The notes under the pieces were generated by a model. The model was not told the origin of the DNA. It ran no database searches and saw only the letters and a list, made by a program, of their open reading frames with translations. DNA of 64,000 nucleotides. Source: Termitomyces sp. T153 (Eukaryota > Basidiomycota > Agaricomycetes > Agaricales > Lyophyllaceae). Made by a program: the position numbers and the translations under genes. Numbering within the stretch: the first letter of the stretch is position 1; every line of letters starts with the position of its first letter. Below, piece by piece: positions 1 through 11,306 of the stretch. The DNA lies in assembly GCA_018296165.2 (NCBI GenBank), contig JACKQL020000010.1, positions 558,001 through 622,000 on the forward strand, read 5' to 3'.

Positions 1-947
1 GGATTTGTGTCTGATCTGGGAAGATATGAAGTTGCAAGAACCTGATGACAACAAAAAAGTTCTACTTTGATGACTTTCACAGCTTTGATCAATATCTCAT
101 TCCAGAATCCAATGCCACCATCATACTATGCTTATCACCCTTGAACTTTGCACCACTTGCTTTTTAGTATTGTTAGTTTTTCCTGTATGAGAAAGATATC
201 AAAATACCCAGAACCAAGAATCAAATTTGTCCTGCCAGAGGATCTGTATGGACACCAGAAGAAGTGGTGAGGATTTTGAATATTGTGACAAAACCTGATC
301 ATAAGTTATGATGCTTATCATCTTTTTTGAGTTGACCAATCACTAAATTCTGCAAAAAAGCTTATCATGACTTTTGAGATACCAGGGTTATTGAAACCCA
401 GCAGTGTAACTCTATAAATAATGAAATACCAGCTTGGTATACTTATTCCAGAGTAATCCCAGGTTGATGCTACCTTACCAGGCATTACTATGCTTATATC
501 AGAATGTGGAGATCTTATTGCCCCTGGCCCTTTGGATACAGCCATAGCAATGTTAGGTGCCACTCCTGCCACCACCAGGGTTGGCACTAGCAGCTTAATT
601 GATCTGGCTAATGTCATTTCCAAGTGCTGGGCTGATATAGTGAGGCAGCAAAGAAGACTCATCATTGCAGATGGACAAATGGACATGTAGTTCATTATAA
701 GACCATTTACACAGGCAAGCTGAGTGCCTGCTCATCACCTCTGGCACATGCAATTGGGCATACATGCCAGTATGAACTCTGCCCAATCAAAATCTGTAGC
801 ACCTACTAGTCCTACCTCTTATACATAATGTAGGGACCCACCAAGGGCCCAGTGCCACCTTGTGGATGGGATTCTATATCTCACCCCCTTTTTATGACTT
901 CTTGTTCCTGATGGCAGTTGCCTTTATGTGAGACTGTCAATGGTCTC
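1..947. other. No recognisable gene
   Basis: I see only short open frames and no family motif here. The stretch ends at a purine-rich tract that precedes an LTR-like repeat, so it may be the decayed 3' part of a retroelement, but no RT, RNase H or integrase motif could be read. Confidence 0.3.
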
Positions 948-1192
948 AAAGGGGGGTATGTAATGGAGAATCCAGCAGACCTCCCATTTCCCTCATAAGT
1001 AAAAGTATAGATATTATTTATTTATTACATTTGTATCAACTTGGCAGCATGACATAACACTGCCCTAAAACTATATTTACTGTACTTACATAAGGCAGCA
1101 CCTTACTTTATACTTTGTAGACAGAATCATGACTGGTTTTGACTTACAAGGTGTGAACTGTAAGCTGTGCAAACTGTAATGTAAACACTACA
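948..1192 (+). repeat. Short LTR-like repeat R1, copy 1, with polypurine tract
   Basis: A purine tract (AAAGGGGGGTA, 948-958) is followed by TGTAATGGAG and the repeat ends near CACTACA. The same repeat occurs on the minus strand at 28503-28708, 41058-41265 and, truncated, at 37634-37769. Shared landmarks are a TGTAAYRGAG start, a segment with the sense AAGTATGAAGTAAGGTGCTG (read on the minus copies) and a GTGTGAAC end. TG..CA ends plus an adjacent purine tract suggest a short LTR of about 0.2 kb. No coding partner was identified, so the class is inferred. Confidence 0.5.
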
Positions 1193-1717
1193 TGAAAGCA
1201 GATCAGGCCTTTGACTATTTAAAAACAAGTTATCCTATTCCCACTTCTGGCTTCACCTACTTGAAACAACTCATACCTTCATCAATCATCTTTAATTTGC
1301 CAATGGTCATCAGCTTTGTTCAGAGATTTTGGAGGGGTGCAAAGCTACTTTAATGATTTTTGTAGTATTGTGTAAGACATAATGCTAGTTTGACTATCCT
1401 GCACTATCTGAGGTCTTCATCTGTCCATATTATGAATTTCAAAATATTATTTATTGTTACTTCACTGACATGTATTTATATCAAACTTCAGTTGTAGATA
1501 TGACATATCTCACTATTCTTGGCAGGTATTAAGCTAGAATGACATAGCTTATGAATCTTCAAAGCTTTGACCTTAGTGGTTGACCTCATAAGTGGTAGCC
1601 AGAATCTAGCAGCCAACCAGAACTTCCCTCTGACAGGAAAAAAAAATTTACTCTGAATCAGAATGTAAGTGATTGAGAACTTGACTGTGATAGAAATCTG
1701 CACTGAAGAAACATTAT
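1193..1717. other. Unassigned AT-rich DNA
   Basis: No coding signal or repeat homology to the rest of the window was seen. It ends at the ATTAT target duplication of the next LTR. Confidence 0.3.
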
Positions 1718-2843
1718 TGTCAGGTTCCGCTGACCACAGGGGCTCAGCTACACTGGGCAAGTCCTTACTAGGCGGACGTGATTTCCTGCACTGACAACTG
1801 GGCACTCAGGGGTATCCCAAACACTGGGGACTTGTGAGGATAGCAAGGGGAAATTGATCTGAGCAAGTCCGGGGAGGTCCAGAGGAGTAGAGGATGAGTT
1901 GTGGGGAAGGGGGACGGGCTTGGCAGGGTTCAGGCATAAGTCCGTGTGTGAGTATTGTGGGTGCAGAGGAGGCGGAGGCTACGCAGATGACAGGAGCAGA
2001 GCCAGAGTTCTGATGGGGGATCAACAGGGGTTGATGGGGTTCAGAGCCGAGTGTATAGCAGGGTCCAGGGTTGGTAACAAGTGTCAGAGGTTTGTAATCA
2101 TTACTGCAGAGTTTGTGAGGATGTTATGGTCGAGAGGACTTGAACACAATAGACAGAATCAAATGGGACGAGATGGAGTTGAACAAAATGAGACAAGGAC
2201 GGGATGAGAACGAGAATAGATTCAGGCAGAGACACGGAATGATAACAAAAAGATAGTGGAACAGAGATGAGATAAGACCGGGAGACTGAGAATAAGGAAA
2301 ACAAGACACAGAACACAGAACATGAGAAGAAACAATCAAAAACACATCAGGTAAGGTAGGTAATCTCAAGACTAGAGTACGAGGAGCTACCCTATGTCTT
2401 ATATACTGACTACTGAAGAGCTCCGGGGACATTGGCTGTGGTGGCGGGGCTTGGCAGAGCTTGATGGAGTCGATGGGTGTCAGTTACGACCAGAGGGTGG
2501 GCTGCATTGATATGTTGATGGGATCAATTGCAACATGTTCCGAGGTTGTCGTGATACTCCAGGGTAAGTCGGGGAAGCCAGGGTGTCGAGTTGATGACGT
2601 GTAATGGGGTCAGGCATGGCGGGGAGTGGTCCCAGGGGCTCAGGAAGTCCAGGGGAAGCGCCGGCGGCTGCGGGGAAGACGTCGGAGTTGGCCGGGGGGC
2701 CGTCGGAGTTAGCCGAGAATGTGTCGGAGTTAGCCGGAGTTGGCGCGGAGTGCTGGGGAAGTTCGACGAAGTGTCGGGGGGGGTTCCGGGGGAGCGGGGG
2801 TTTGTCGGGCGGTGTACGGGGCTTCAGGGAACGGGTCGTGACA
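1718..2843 (-). mobile_element. Solo LTR, gypsy family A
   Basis: The sequence runs TGTCAGG...GTGACA on the plus strand and matches the LTRs at 48584-49714 and 53552-54684 in the same orientation. It is flanked by a perfect 5-bp duplication, ATTAT at 1713-1717 and 2844-2848, with no internal region, which is the signature of recombination between two LTRs. It still holds many CpGs, in contrast to the LTRs at 17914 and 27442, so it is relatively young. A TATATAA box followed by the AGTCTTGA-type start site is present on the minus strand in slightly diverged form. Confidence 0.88.
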
Positions 2844-3312
2844 ATTATGGACAAGGCCAATGGGTATGTGAGCTACTTTCTTGGGACTTGATAGGCATGT
2901 CTATAGATCATGTATTTGTACAACATTTTATATCTAATGCTAACTTGACACCTCAGTTTCCTCGATTTCAGCTTCAAAGTCAGACGGTGAGTATAGAAGG
3001 TTTTGTCAGATCATGCGAAAACAAAAACGAAAACTGTTAGAACTTGCTAGGCACGACCAAAGAACCAACTATATATGTACTACCATGGCGGGAACGAACT
3101 GGTACCATTGAACACGACCGGTCACAACTTGTGCCGACCCATCGACACGTATCGCAGAATCAATTGCATTTTTAGACGTCTTATCTTTAGCATACAGGCA
3201 ATTTATACCCCATTGAATGATACTTAGAACAGTGTCTTCCTCCTGTATCATCTATTGAGCCATTTGATTCTACATGCATAAAGATTTCTTGTGGCTATTA
3301 GTGATGTTAGAT
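2844..3312. other. Spacer between solo LTR and kinase gene
   Basis: Only short frames are present. It should contain the 3' end and terminator of the kinase-like gene on the minus strand; no clear polyadenylation signal stands out. Confidence 0.3.
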
Positions 3313-4898
3313 TTACGCTGATTTAGATTTCAGGGAGAATGTCACACGGACGCAAATGAATCGAGTGATACGGCGTATGCAACTAACAACGTTAAATATC
3401 CACGGGTAATCACAGATATACCGCAGAAATTGAAGGTGAAGCGGAACAGGGGGCTCACGAAAAGCCGCCCATTTGACCACAAAATTCGTATCAAGGCCTG
3501 CCCATCGATCATAAGTGTTATAGAGTCCGGCTGCACCCTTCATTCGGGGCATCCACGAAGATAGTATGTGCTCAGGTGTCTGCGGAAGAACTTCCTCTTC
3601 AAAAAACTGTAGGACTTCTGAGGCTTTGAAACGCCGTTCAATGTATCTGGTTGTCATCCTGTCAAGTAAGGGTGCCAGCATGGGAGCGGTCCGCGTCAGA
3701 TGCTACAGTGTGATCACATTCTTTTTAGTGATGGAGGAATTATATAGCTGGCCTACCTGAAATTCGTTGCAGAACAAGACACCTAACATTCCAACGTCAA
3801 AGGCGAAGGGATTGAAGTCAAATTCACCCTGCAACGTATCTGCTGGTACTTGATCATACAGTGTGTTGAAGGAGATATGGCTGGGCAAGCGACATTCATC
3901 AAGAGACATCGAGGGTGAAAACATTGTGGAACCATCAAAGTCGCAGAAGGCATATGTCAGTTTACCTTGTGAACGTAGCAATCGGCGAAAGCGACTACAG
4001 TGCTCGAAAAAGTCTTTATGAACATGATTTACAAGTATGTTGCCTGCCTTGATGTCCTAGACCGATAACAGGATTAGAAGAGGCTAGAGTATGAGTAAGA
4101 TGACGAACCCCGTGCGCTATTCTATGTTCATGAAGAAAGGTCAGTCCCTGATACCAAGATGAGAACCGAATCAATGAAGGCACGTCAAGGGGCACCTTCA
4201 ATAGACAGTGTATAAAATGAAACACTTCCTGTATGCTCTGAAAAGGAGGACTGAGAGGTAGCATACCCCATCTATCCCCCGAGACCTCATTAAGCCGAAG
4301 CATCATAGGATTTGGCAAACAGTATTCTTACCTAGGCATGATCGCAAGCCATTGACCTTCACAAGGAAGAAGATCCAAAACCGGTATCACGTTGTGGAAA
4401 TCATCCATGGAGTGTGGTAATCCTTGTTTCAGGAGATATCTTAGGATGCGAAGCTCTTCACTTCCATCGAGTATTGCCTTTACAGCAACATGCCGCCCCG
4501 AGCGATCCTGGGCATAACTAATCGTACACTGTGTGCCAAAGAGAAATTAAAGACATGCTCTTGACAGATGATCGCAAAGAACGTACCCTATGGCCAGTGT
4601 ATGCGTGAAAAGGTTGATATTCCGACACATGAGGCTTGCGGTCTATTTCACCTTCGTAAGGATAGGGAAACGCTCTCTCTTGTGGTTTCACGCCAGGCGG
4701 GTACATTTCAACGATAAAATCTTGGTTTTCATATCTATACCGGTGGTACAATGTGTAGCCATTTTGCAAAAACCATGATCTGACGTGGCTCGAGTCCCAC
4801 CATAGGAGTCTCCGATCAAGTAGTTCGTTGTATCCAGGATTGTCTGGTAGCAAGGTGGTACGAAGCAGAGTGCTTAGGTTATCATACTCCGAGGACAT
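3313..4898 (-). CDS. Protein kinase-like protein, degenerate catalytic loop
   Basis: Five exons join(3313..3702, 3757..4056, 4109..4271, 4332..4507, 4587..4898) on the minus strand give 446 residues in whole codons, with four introns of 50-80 bp and good splice sites. Order of motifs: N-terminal extension with an aromatic-rich stretch; VAVK, the likely ATP-binding lysine; LAIMPR and a WGML hinge; HEHRIAHGDIKAGNILVNH as catalytic loop; CDFDGS where DFG is expected; then the C-lobe. The loop reads H-G-D instead of H-R-D, and the metal-binding motif D-F-D instead of D-F-G, so activity may be weak or absent. Such divergent kinase-like proteins are abundant in agaricomycetes. The same frame stays open upstream to 5234, but MSSEYDNL fits the family start better. 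Substrate unknown. Confidence 0.82.
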
Positions 4899-5403
4899 AA
4901 TACGTGAGCAATCGTGTCTCTCTGGCCCAAAGTTATAAGTTGAAGACAAATGAAGTAAACAAATTGAACAATGTGGGAACTTTGCTGGTCCACCAACATC
5001 CAGCATGACCTCACCCCTGACAGTATCTACCATACACTCGACTACAGTAATGCCTACAAGTGTCCCGCAGAGCCTAAGTAGGTCTTTAGTTAGGTTCTTC
5101 ACCTTGGCAGGCAGCTTTGATCTAAGCTGGTCTGCCCAGGCCATCGGACCGATGACTGACTTTCGCATCCGAAACTTAAGCTTAGCGCACGAGCTCAAAT
5201 TGTGTATTAAGCAGGTGAAGGAATTGCGGTGCATACGACAGAGAGGCTGGACATCAGTTGATCGGTCTATTGTTAGCCAGTCACATTAAGCTAAGACGAA
5301 GTGAGTCACTTCAAACCACAACACAGGTAAGGCGTTTGGACCCCAACCCGATTTTTCCTCCAAGCACAGTAGAGCCGTTACAGATTTTATCATATGAAAG
5401 CGA
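4899..5403. other. Upstream region of the kinase-like gene
   Basis: The kinase frame continues without a stop to 5234, so a longer N-terminus cannot be excluded. No recognisable domain lies here and no TATA box was certain. Confidence 0.3.
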
Positions 5404-6294
5404 GTGACTCTGATGGAGAATATCAATCTATCACCACTGATCATGTTCAATGCAGATGCATCCGACTGGACATGGGATGATGAAGCGCGAAGGCGAGTGC
5501 ATCCTTGTGGGATTTCAAACAAATCCTGTCGGTCGCCAAGCAATTTTTTAGACTCAATTGCGCCGTATGTGTTTCGTCTGCCTGTTAAATTGTTATTCTG
5601 CCGGGTCTGTAACCTTCGCACAAGACACCCATATGAAGGACTGGTTATCACAGGCCAACCTGGCACTGGTACATTTCCTGTTGCTATCCAAGAGAACATG
5701 ACTCCTTCACCTCTTTTTTTCAGCTTCTTAGGTCGAATCAAGCCGTCGCATTCGTTACCATGCCCAATATCTACCTATTCCATCATAGTGGCGTGTTCAA
5801 GTGCGATCCTTTCGTCGAGCTTCTTCCTCTCCCTATTTTTCGATTCTTCAAATATGCAAAAGTATCTTCTGTCTTTACTACCAAGGGATAAGTTTATGGA
5901 TGAACAAACCGCCTCTAATGTTGTTTGGGATGCCCCTCTGGGATGATGAAGAACTTACTTATTCCTACGGCTCTTGTTATTTTCTCGACTGAGGACGAGG
6001 CACGTCGCAAAATCAGCAAGGCCGTTCATGAGTATGGAAAATCTCCACAGGACGTATATTTCGCAATCACCTGACCGATAGGTGCTGCCGCATGTAATTT
6101 CGGGGTTGAGAATTGAAGACCTCGTCTTTGCGTTAAACCGAATGAAATTTTCACCCTCATCACTGTCGCCTGGAACCACGACCTGCTCCAAAGTGATGCT
6201 TTCAGACTCGAGTTCCAGTCCCCTGACCATCGCAGCTAAAGTCATACCGCGGTTCTGGACATTTACCATCACGGCAAGGGGGAGAGTTTCATGA
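5404..6294 (+). pseudogene. Broken P-loop protein, possibly crinkler/NTPase-like
   Basis: A plus-strand frame contains GLVITGQPGTG, which resembles the start of a Walker A loop, but the following K-S/T is replaced (G-T-G-T), so nucleotide binding would be lost. Further on, other frames give YLFHHSGVFKC and FGMPLWDDEEL, and then a 44-codon piece from 5944 (KISKAVHEYGKSPQDVYF) ending in TGA. The segments lie in different frames with no credible introns between all of them. I recall this motif order from a multi-copy basidiomycete family of crinkler-like P-loop proteins, but the assignment rests on a few motifs. An alternative is two short unrelated fragments. Confidence 0.35.
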
Positions 6295-8652
6295 GGTTGT
6301 GAGATACTTATAGGTTTGAGTCCTCATCTCTGGGAGACTGGGTGCTGAAATTCTATGTTCACGCCATGCTCCGCAATCGATTTGACATCTCCATGTGCCA
6401 GCCTTGTCTGCTCCAAATGCAACATTTACCGTCAGGAGAGGCTTCAGATTTCAGTCGATTGTCAACAGCAGCTACAGGTGACACATCCGCCAACATCGTC
6501 AACAGGATACCGCGTTTTCCACAAGGTCAGCACCACAAGAAGTCCGATAAAGGTAACTTGCGCATACCGACAATGATCATCTTGAAATCCTCTTCGAATC
6601 CACCGCTCTCGACGATGTACTGTTCATACATATGCGCTTCGTCCGACATCTGATTCGTTGATTCGTTCTTCACTTCGTCTGACAAGGCTACCGACACCAT
6701 CACGTTTTTGGTTCATCAAGTTCAACTCATCAGCAAATAATCCCGTGTCTGTCCAAGGATATGTATATATACGCCACATGTAGATAGCTATCTCTCCGCC
6801 AAGGAGTTCCAGAGACTCGGTAGATAATCCCCAAAAAGTTAGTGTGCAAAAACCAAGGAACGTTCAAGTCAAAGTCAAATATGTGATGCTCTGTCCAAAG
6901 AATTCTCTTTACCTCGACAGGTTGTGGGGATACGCCCGAAGATCATAACAAAGAGGTTGAGGTTGAGGCGGAGGTCTACTGTCAGTCAGTTTATAGATAC
7001 TAGATACTAAAGTATGAACCCCATCCCCTTCCTGTAAGCAGGCATCGTACATACATAATCTGCATCCAGAAAGAAAATTCACACACCGAACATTCCAATT
7101 CTGAATCCATACATCAATTAATTGTTCCCGTCCGAATTACCACCTCATGCCTAATTAACATTTCCATCCACCTCTCATTTTCCATCGCAAGCCGCCGTAC
7201 GCCGTATAATGTCCAGGTCCTCAAACTAGGCTCGAGATGGCAGCAATATAAGCCTGCCTGCGTATACTTCAGTACATTCAAAAACAGTCGCTAGACCCAT
7301 GACTTGCGGACGGGAATACCAGTCGGCTTGTGGCCAGCATTTTAACTGCACAGATTCACATGCAGAGGACTCCATCGATCGCAGGCATAATATCCATCTC
7401 ATCCTGTTCGCATACATACATACATACATATTTCACAACTGTCTAACAGACGTTCGAAAAAAAGAACCCGAATCATAATGATTATTACATTTATTACCAT
7501 ACATACATACATACATACATACATACACATGTACCATACCTTCAAATCGCAGATTCCGGTCAAAAACCACAGCAGGAAACAAAAAACCAAAGGCAAAGAC
7601 AGGGCAATGCATGCATGCGGTTTTACAGAACAGATGGTTTGATAAAGATGAATGAAGATTCGTACCCTCGTCAACACTCACTTGGCGCAGATGCGTATGC
7701 GTACACGATCCAGATTAACATCAACTCTGAAAACAACCCGCCTACACAGTCTATAATGTACCGACCGTCCGATTCAGACATGAATGATTCAATCCAAGGT
7801 CACCAATCCACCAGTAAACCAAACTCGAAGGCGCGATAGTTCTCGTGACGCATTGATACTTACAGCAAGATGGAATCGCTGACTGGTGACGAGTAAATAA
7901 ATAAATAAATAAATAAATAATATTATATATCGCACTTCCCTTCATGCAACCTAACCACAAGCACAATTGTTCCATACATACATACAACAAGCAAGTAAGT
8001 ACTCTAAAGACAAAAATACAACCTCTCAAAAAAACAAACAACAAAACAAGTGAACGTAAGCACAAGCACAAGCACGTAGTATACACAGCACACAGCACAC
8101 AGCACACAGCACTTCTCACCAAGCCATACATGTACATGCACACCCTCGACCCCAAGTCTCGACCGCTCGCCAACGTACGTACGTAACCCGCACTCCGTCC
8201 CCGTGTCGTGTCGTGTCGTGTCGTGTCGTCCCCGTCACCAGCGCCAAGCGAATTAAGGAATTAATAAGAAGCTCCACGCCACGCCACGCCACGCCATGCC
8301 ACGCCATGAGATGCCACATTGTACTCGGGTGGCTTCTAGCCACGACGGGATGTACGCAAGACATTTGCATGGCATGGGATGTCATGGGATGTCATAATCC
8401 GAGAGTGGAGGTAAGCGCATAAACGTACAAGCGTACAAGCGCACAAGTGAATAAGCGCATAAACGCACAAGCGCACAAGCACACCAAGCAACGAATCCGA
8501 CTCGTATCACGACAACCAACGAAGGTGTTCTTGATTGAGACGTGGAACGTCCGATCCCGAGTCGACAGTCCGCAGTTCGCTGACAGCGTTTGACACGCCA
8601 ACTTGGTGCTTAATCGTGTACTACGTAGGATATCACACAACGTGAGAAGAGG
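6295..8652. other. Intergenic DNA with microsatellites
   Basis: No gene recognised. Simple repeats dominate: ATAC units at 7408-7431 and 7496-7526, AAAT units at 7893-7922, GTCGT units at 8202-8230, CCACG units at 8274-8308, and a 10-bp pattern around ACAAGCGCAT at 8413-8482. The last lie directly downstream of the F-box gene. Confidence 0.6.
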
Positions 8653-10239
8653 TTACGTAGGCCGTATGGATGGTACACAAGTAGCGAGGAGCTGTTCGAT
8701 GTAGTTGCCATAGTGGTATCTCCACAAGCATGATGTATAAACGATGCTGAGGTGGTGTAGATTCCAATCTGGGTACTCTCGTTTTTGCATCTCGGTACAG
8801 AATAGATCCTGGAAAGAATGAGTTTTATTGTAAAGCAAGAGACGAGGACGACTGACAGCAGGAGGCATGATGGGGGGCTGGGATGGATAGATGAGTTCGT
8901 CGACGGCCACCTCGCGCACGAGCATCTCCAAACTCGTGAGGCCAGGCAACTCGTGGGCGAGCAAGTCCACGAGATCAGGGGTGAGCCTCACGGTCCCGAG
9001 TCTGAGCGTGTCGAGCCTCTGCATCCTCTCGCTTGCGCTCAGCGTCGCCAGCACGCGCTGCACATGGGTATACTCGTGGAAAGACCCGGTGAGATGGAGG
9101 TGTTTTATGGTGCGGCCTAGGGCTGAGAGGACGACGAGGGCAGCGCTGAGGGGGAAGAGGGCGGAGCTGATGTCGAGGGTGCGGAGGTGGGGGATGCGCA
9201 CGTCGTCGAGGGCGGAGGCGAGCCACGAGGCGAAGGATACGGGGCCGGGTGGGAACTTGGGGCAGGAGTACTGGGTCGCGCGGAGGGAGAGGGAGCGGAG
9301 GGTGAGGGATTGGCGGCGCAGGAAGGCAGCGAGGCCGGCGGGGTCGCCGATGTAGGGGGACTCGATGGGGATGGCGAGGGTGAGGTGGGCGAGGAGGGGG
9401 AGGTGGGCGAGGGCGTGGAAGAGCGGGGCAAAGTCGAGGGGCTCCCATGCCTGGATTGCGAGGCGGCGGAGGGAGTGTCGCAGGCGGACGATGGAGGGCG
9501 CGAGGTGATGGGCGAGGATGTGTGCGGTGTGGGCGGTGTGGGCGGCGTTGTGTCCGTGGTGTCCGTGGTCGTCGTCGTCGTCGTCGTCGTGTCCGTGGTC
9601 AACGCGGATGACAAGCTCGAGCTCCTCGATGCTGTGTGGAGCAGAGCAGGGATCGAGCAGCTGCGCAATGTTGTCGAGGGAAATGTCGAGGGCGAGTTTG
9701 CGCAGATTCGAGCGAAAGACGGCGGCTAGGAAGGGCACGGGCGATTCCGCGGTTGGCTGGAGGCCGCTCCACATGATGTGGTAGTCGGTGACGTTGGGCA
9801 GGCCCGCAAACACCTCGAGCATGGCCTGGACAATGTCCTCGGCGGTCTGCAGGCGCCGCGGGGGCTTTGCGCCAATGAGCTGGTTCGCCAGCGCCACGAA
9901 GCGCAGACGCAGCGAGCGGCGGGCGCGCGGGAGGGCACGTGCGCGGTCGATGACTTGCTTGAGGAAGACGGGGTAGACGTGCAGCACGCGCACCCGCCGC
10001 GCGACGACCGGATCTCTGCGACGCATCAGTCCGGCCACCAGCTGCATGCATCACACCCACTTGAGTCTGGCCACATTCCTCAGCATCCTGCTGTCCAGGA
10101 ACGCAAAGCTCATCTGCCGGTACCGGCACTCCATCGCCATCTCGTAGAACGCGCTGTTGACGCTCATCAGGCCCTCCAGCACAGACGCAGGCACGAACTG
10201 CCCGACGTGCAGCCACACTTCATGCGGGAGACCGTACAT
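8653..10239 (-). CDS. F-box protein with leucine-rich C-terminal region
   Basis: Exons join(8653..10015, 10061..10239) encode 513 residues. An in-frame TGA at 10051-10053 is removed by a 45-bp intron (10016-10060; donor GTGGGT, branch-like CTGAT, acceptor CAG), which keeps the frame. The N-terminus LPHEVWLHVGQFVPASVLEG is an F-box, the Skp1-binding helix set of SCF ubiquitin ligases. The rest holds repeated L..L.L patterns like LRR-type F-box proteins (for example LRKLALDISLDNIAQL and IPHLRTLDISSALFPL), plus an Asp/His-rich insert near residues 165-180. The likely role is substrate recruitment in an SCF complex; the substrate is unknown. F-box genes of this kind are very numerous in agarics. 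Confidence 0.8.
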
Positions 10240-10300
10240 GGGAGAGGACAAGCAGCGAAACTGACAGCCTTATGTCATATCATCTCCGAGGCGTTCATTA

Positions 10301-11132
10301 CTACTGTGGCGTCTCGACTTTACATCCAAACTCTTCTCCATAGCACGAATCCCCCGGCACAAACATTCTTGCATTCACGTCCACCCGAGTCTCCACCACG
10401 TCCCCAATCTTCACCCGCACGACCGGCCCACACCCGCGCGTCGCTCGCTTCCAGAACAACGCATGTCGCAATCTGACAGCTTCATACGCTGTAGAATCTT
10501 CGAGCACGTGGATACCATCACGGGCAACACAAACATATTTGCCGACGCCGCCGCTCTGAGTTGCCGGAGAACGTTCGGCCTTGACGTCACCCGATGTCGA
10601 TATCAACGTCCTGTCGGATATCATCGACGTTTCCTCGTCTGCCCGAATCTCAATCTGGACAGGATCAAAGTCGTCTATGCGCGGTTGACCCATGAATGTA
10701 CAGTACAAGTGGGCCGGCCGTACATACCATCCAGGATGTACGCGCCCACAGGCATGATGAATTGCTCCGAGATACATTTCGCGATCCAGCTCGCGTGTCG
10801 CACCTATGTATGAAAGAAATAATAGCCATGTTCGGATCACTCGAGGTCATACCACCAAACACCGGTACGAAAGCCTGAATTACAAAGAATCATGGAATGT
10901 TTCGCCTATTCAGACCTTACTCACTCGTGCAGCCACGGATCGTCCAAACCATTACAGAAGAAATACTGAGCTTCATAAAAGTCTTTTTTGCAGTGTGTCA
11001 GTGTTCCCCCGTTCTTGACTGCGTAATCAAGAGGCTGTCAGCAAGCCCTCAGGCGTCGGCGAAGCATATACCCCATCCCATTCTGTACACCGCAGGCACA
11101 GACGGGCTAAAACACGCTAGAACAAAACCCAT
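10301..11132 (-). CDS. Conserved-looking hypothetical protein
   Basis: A four-exon model join(10301..10789, 10853..10874, 10925..11018, 11072..11132) gives 221 residues in whole codons. The first intron joins ...RMGW to VKNGGTLTHCKKDFYEAQYF; the middle reads NGLDDPWLHE, then DREMYLGAIHHACG and HPGWYVRPAHLYCTFMG. These aromatic- and Cys/His-rich stretches look like real protein, but I do not recognise the family. The acceptor of the last intron (GCGAG at 10790-10794) is weak; the better-looking ATAG at 10804 breaks the frame. A 5' frameshift is therefore possible. The last 160 residues are the secure part. The gene is divergent from the MPDU1-like gene. Confidence 0.55.
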
Positions 11133-11306
11133 GAGCCTCGTCCACGCGCAGTTGTACTAGAGTTGATCACCCATGCCCGAGAACAGCTTCATCGAGGAAA
11201 AGAGGTAAAGGGTGAGCGTGTGGCGGTGCACATTGTATATCCGGACCAAACACGACTTTTGATTTCAGCACGTGTGCGCGTCGTTGCGCTGCGTTCTTCA
11301 ACCACC
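11133..11306. promoter_or_regulatory. Shared promoter region between divergent genes
   Basis: Only 174 bp separate the start codons of the hypothetical gene (minus) and the MPDU1-like gene (plus), so both promoters must lie here or overlap. The sequence just before the plus start is pyrimidine-rich with CACC at the ATG, a common fungal start context. No TATA box is evident. Confidence 0.4.

Noticed and set aside
8975..9668. Long Pro/Arg- and Thr/Ser-rich frames inside the F-box gene
   Set aside because: They are shifted readings of the GC-rich F-box exon; the F-box frame alone shows a domain and consistent splicing.
10051..10053. TGA stop in the F-box gene as evidence for a pseudogene
   Set aside because: A 45-bp intron with GTGGGT donor, CTGAT branch and CAG acceptor removes it and keeps the frame.
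10804..10852. Alternative acceptor ATAG for the last intron of the hypothetical gene
   Set aside because: It looks better as a splice site but breaks the reading frame with the upstream exons, while the downstream GCGAG site keeps it.
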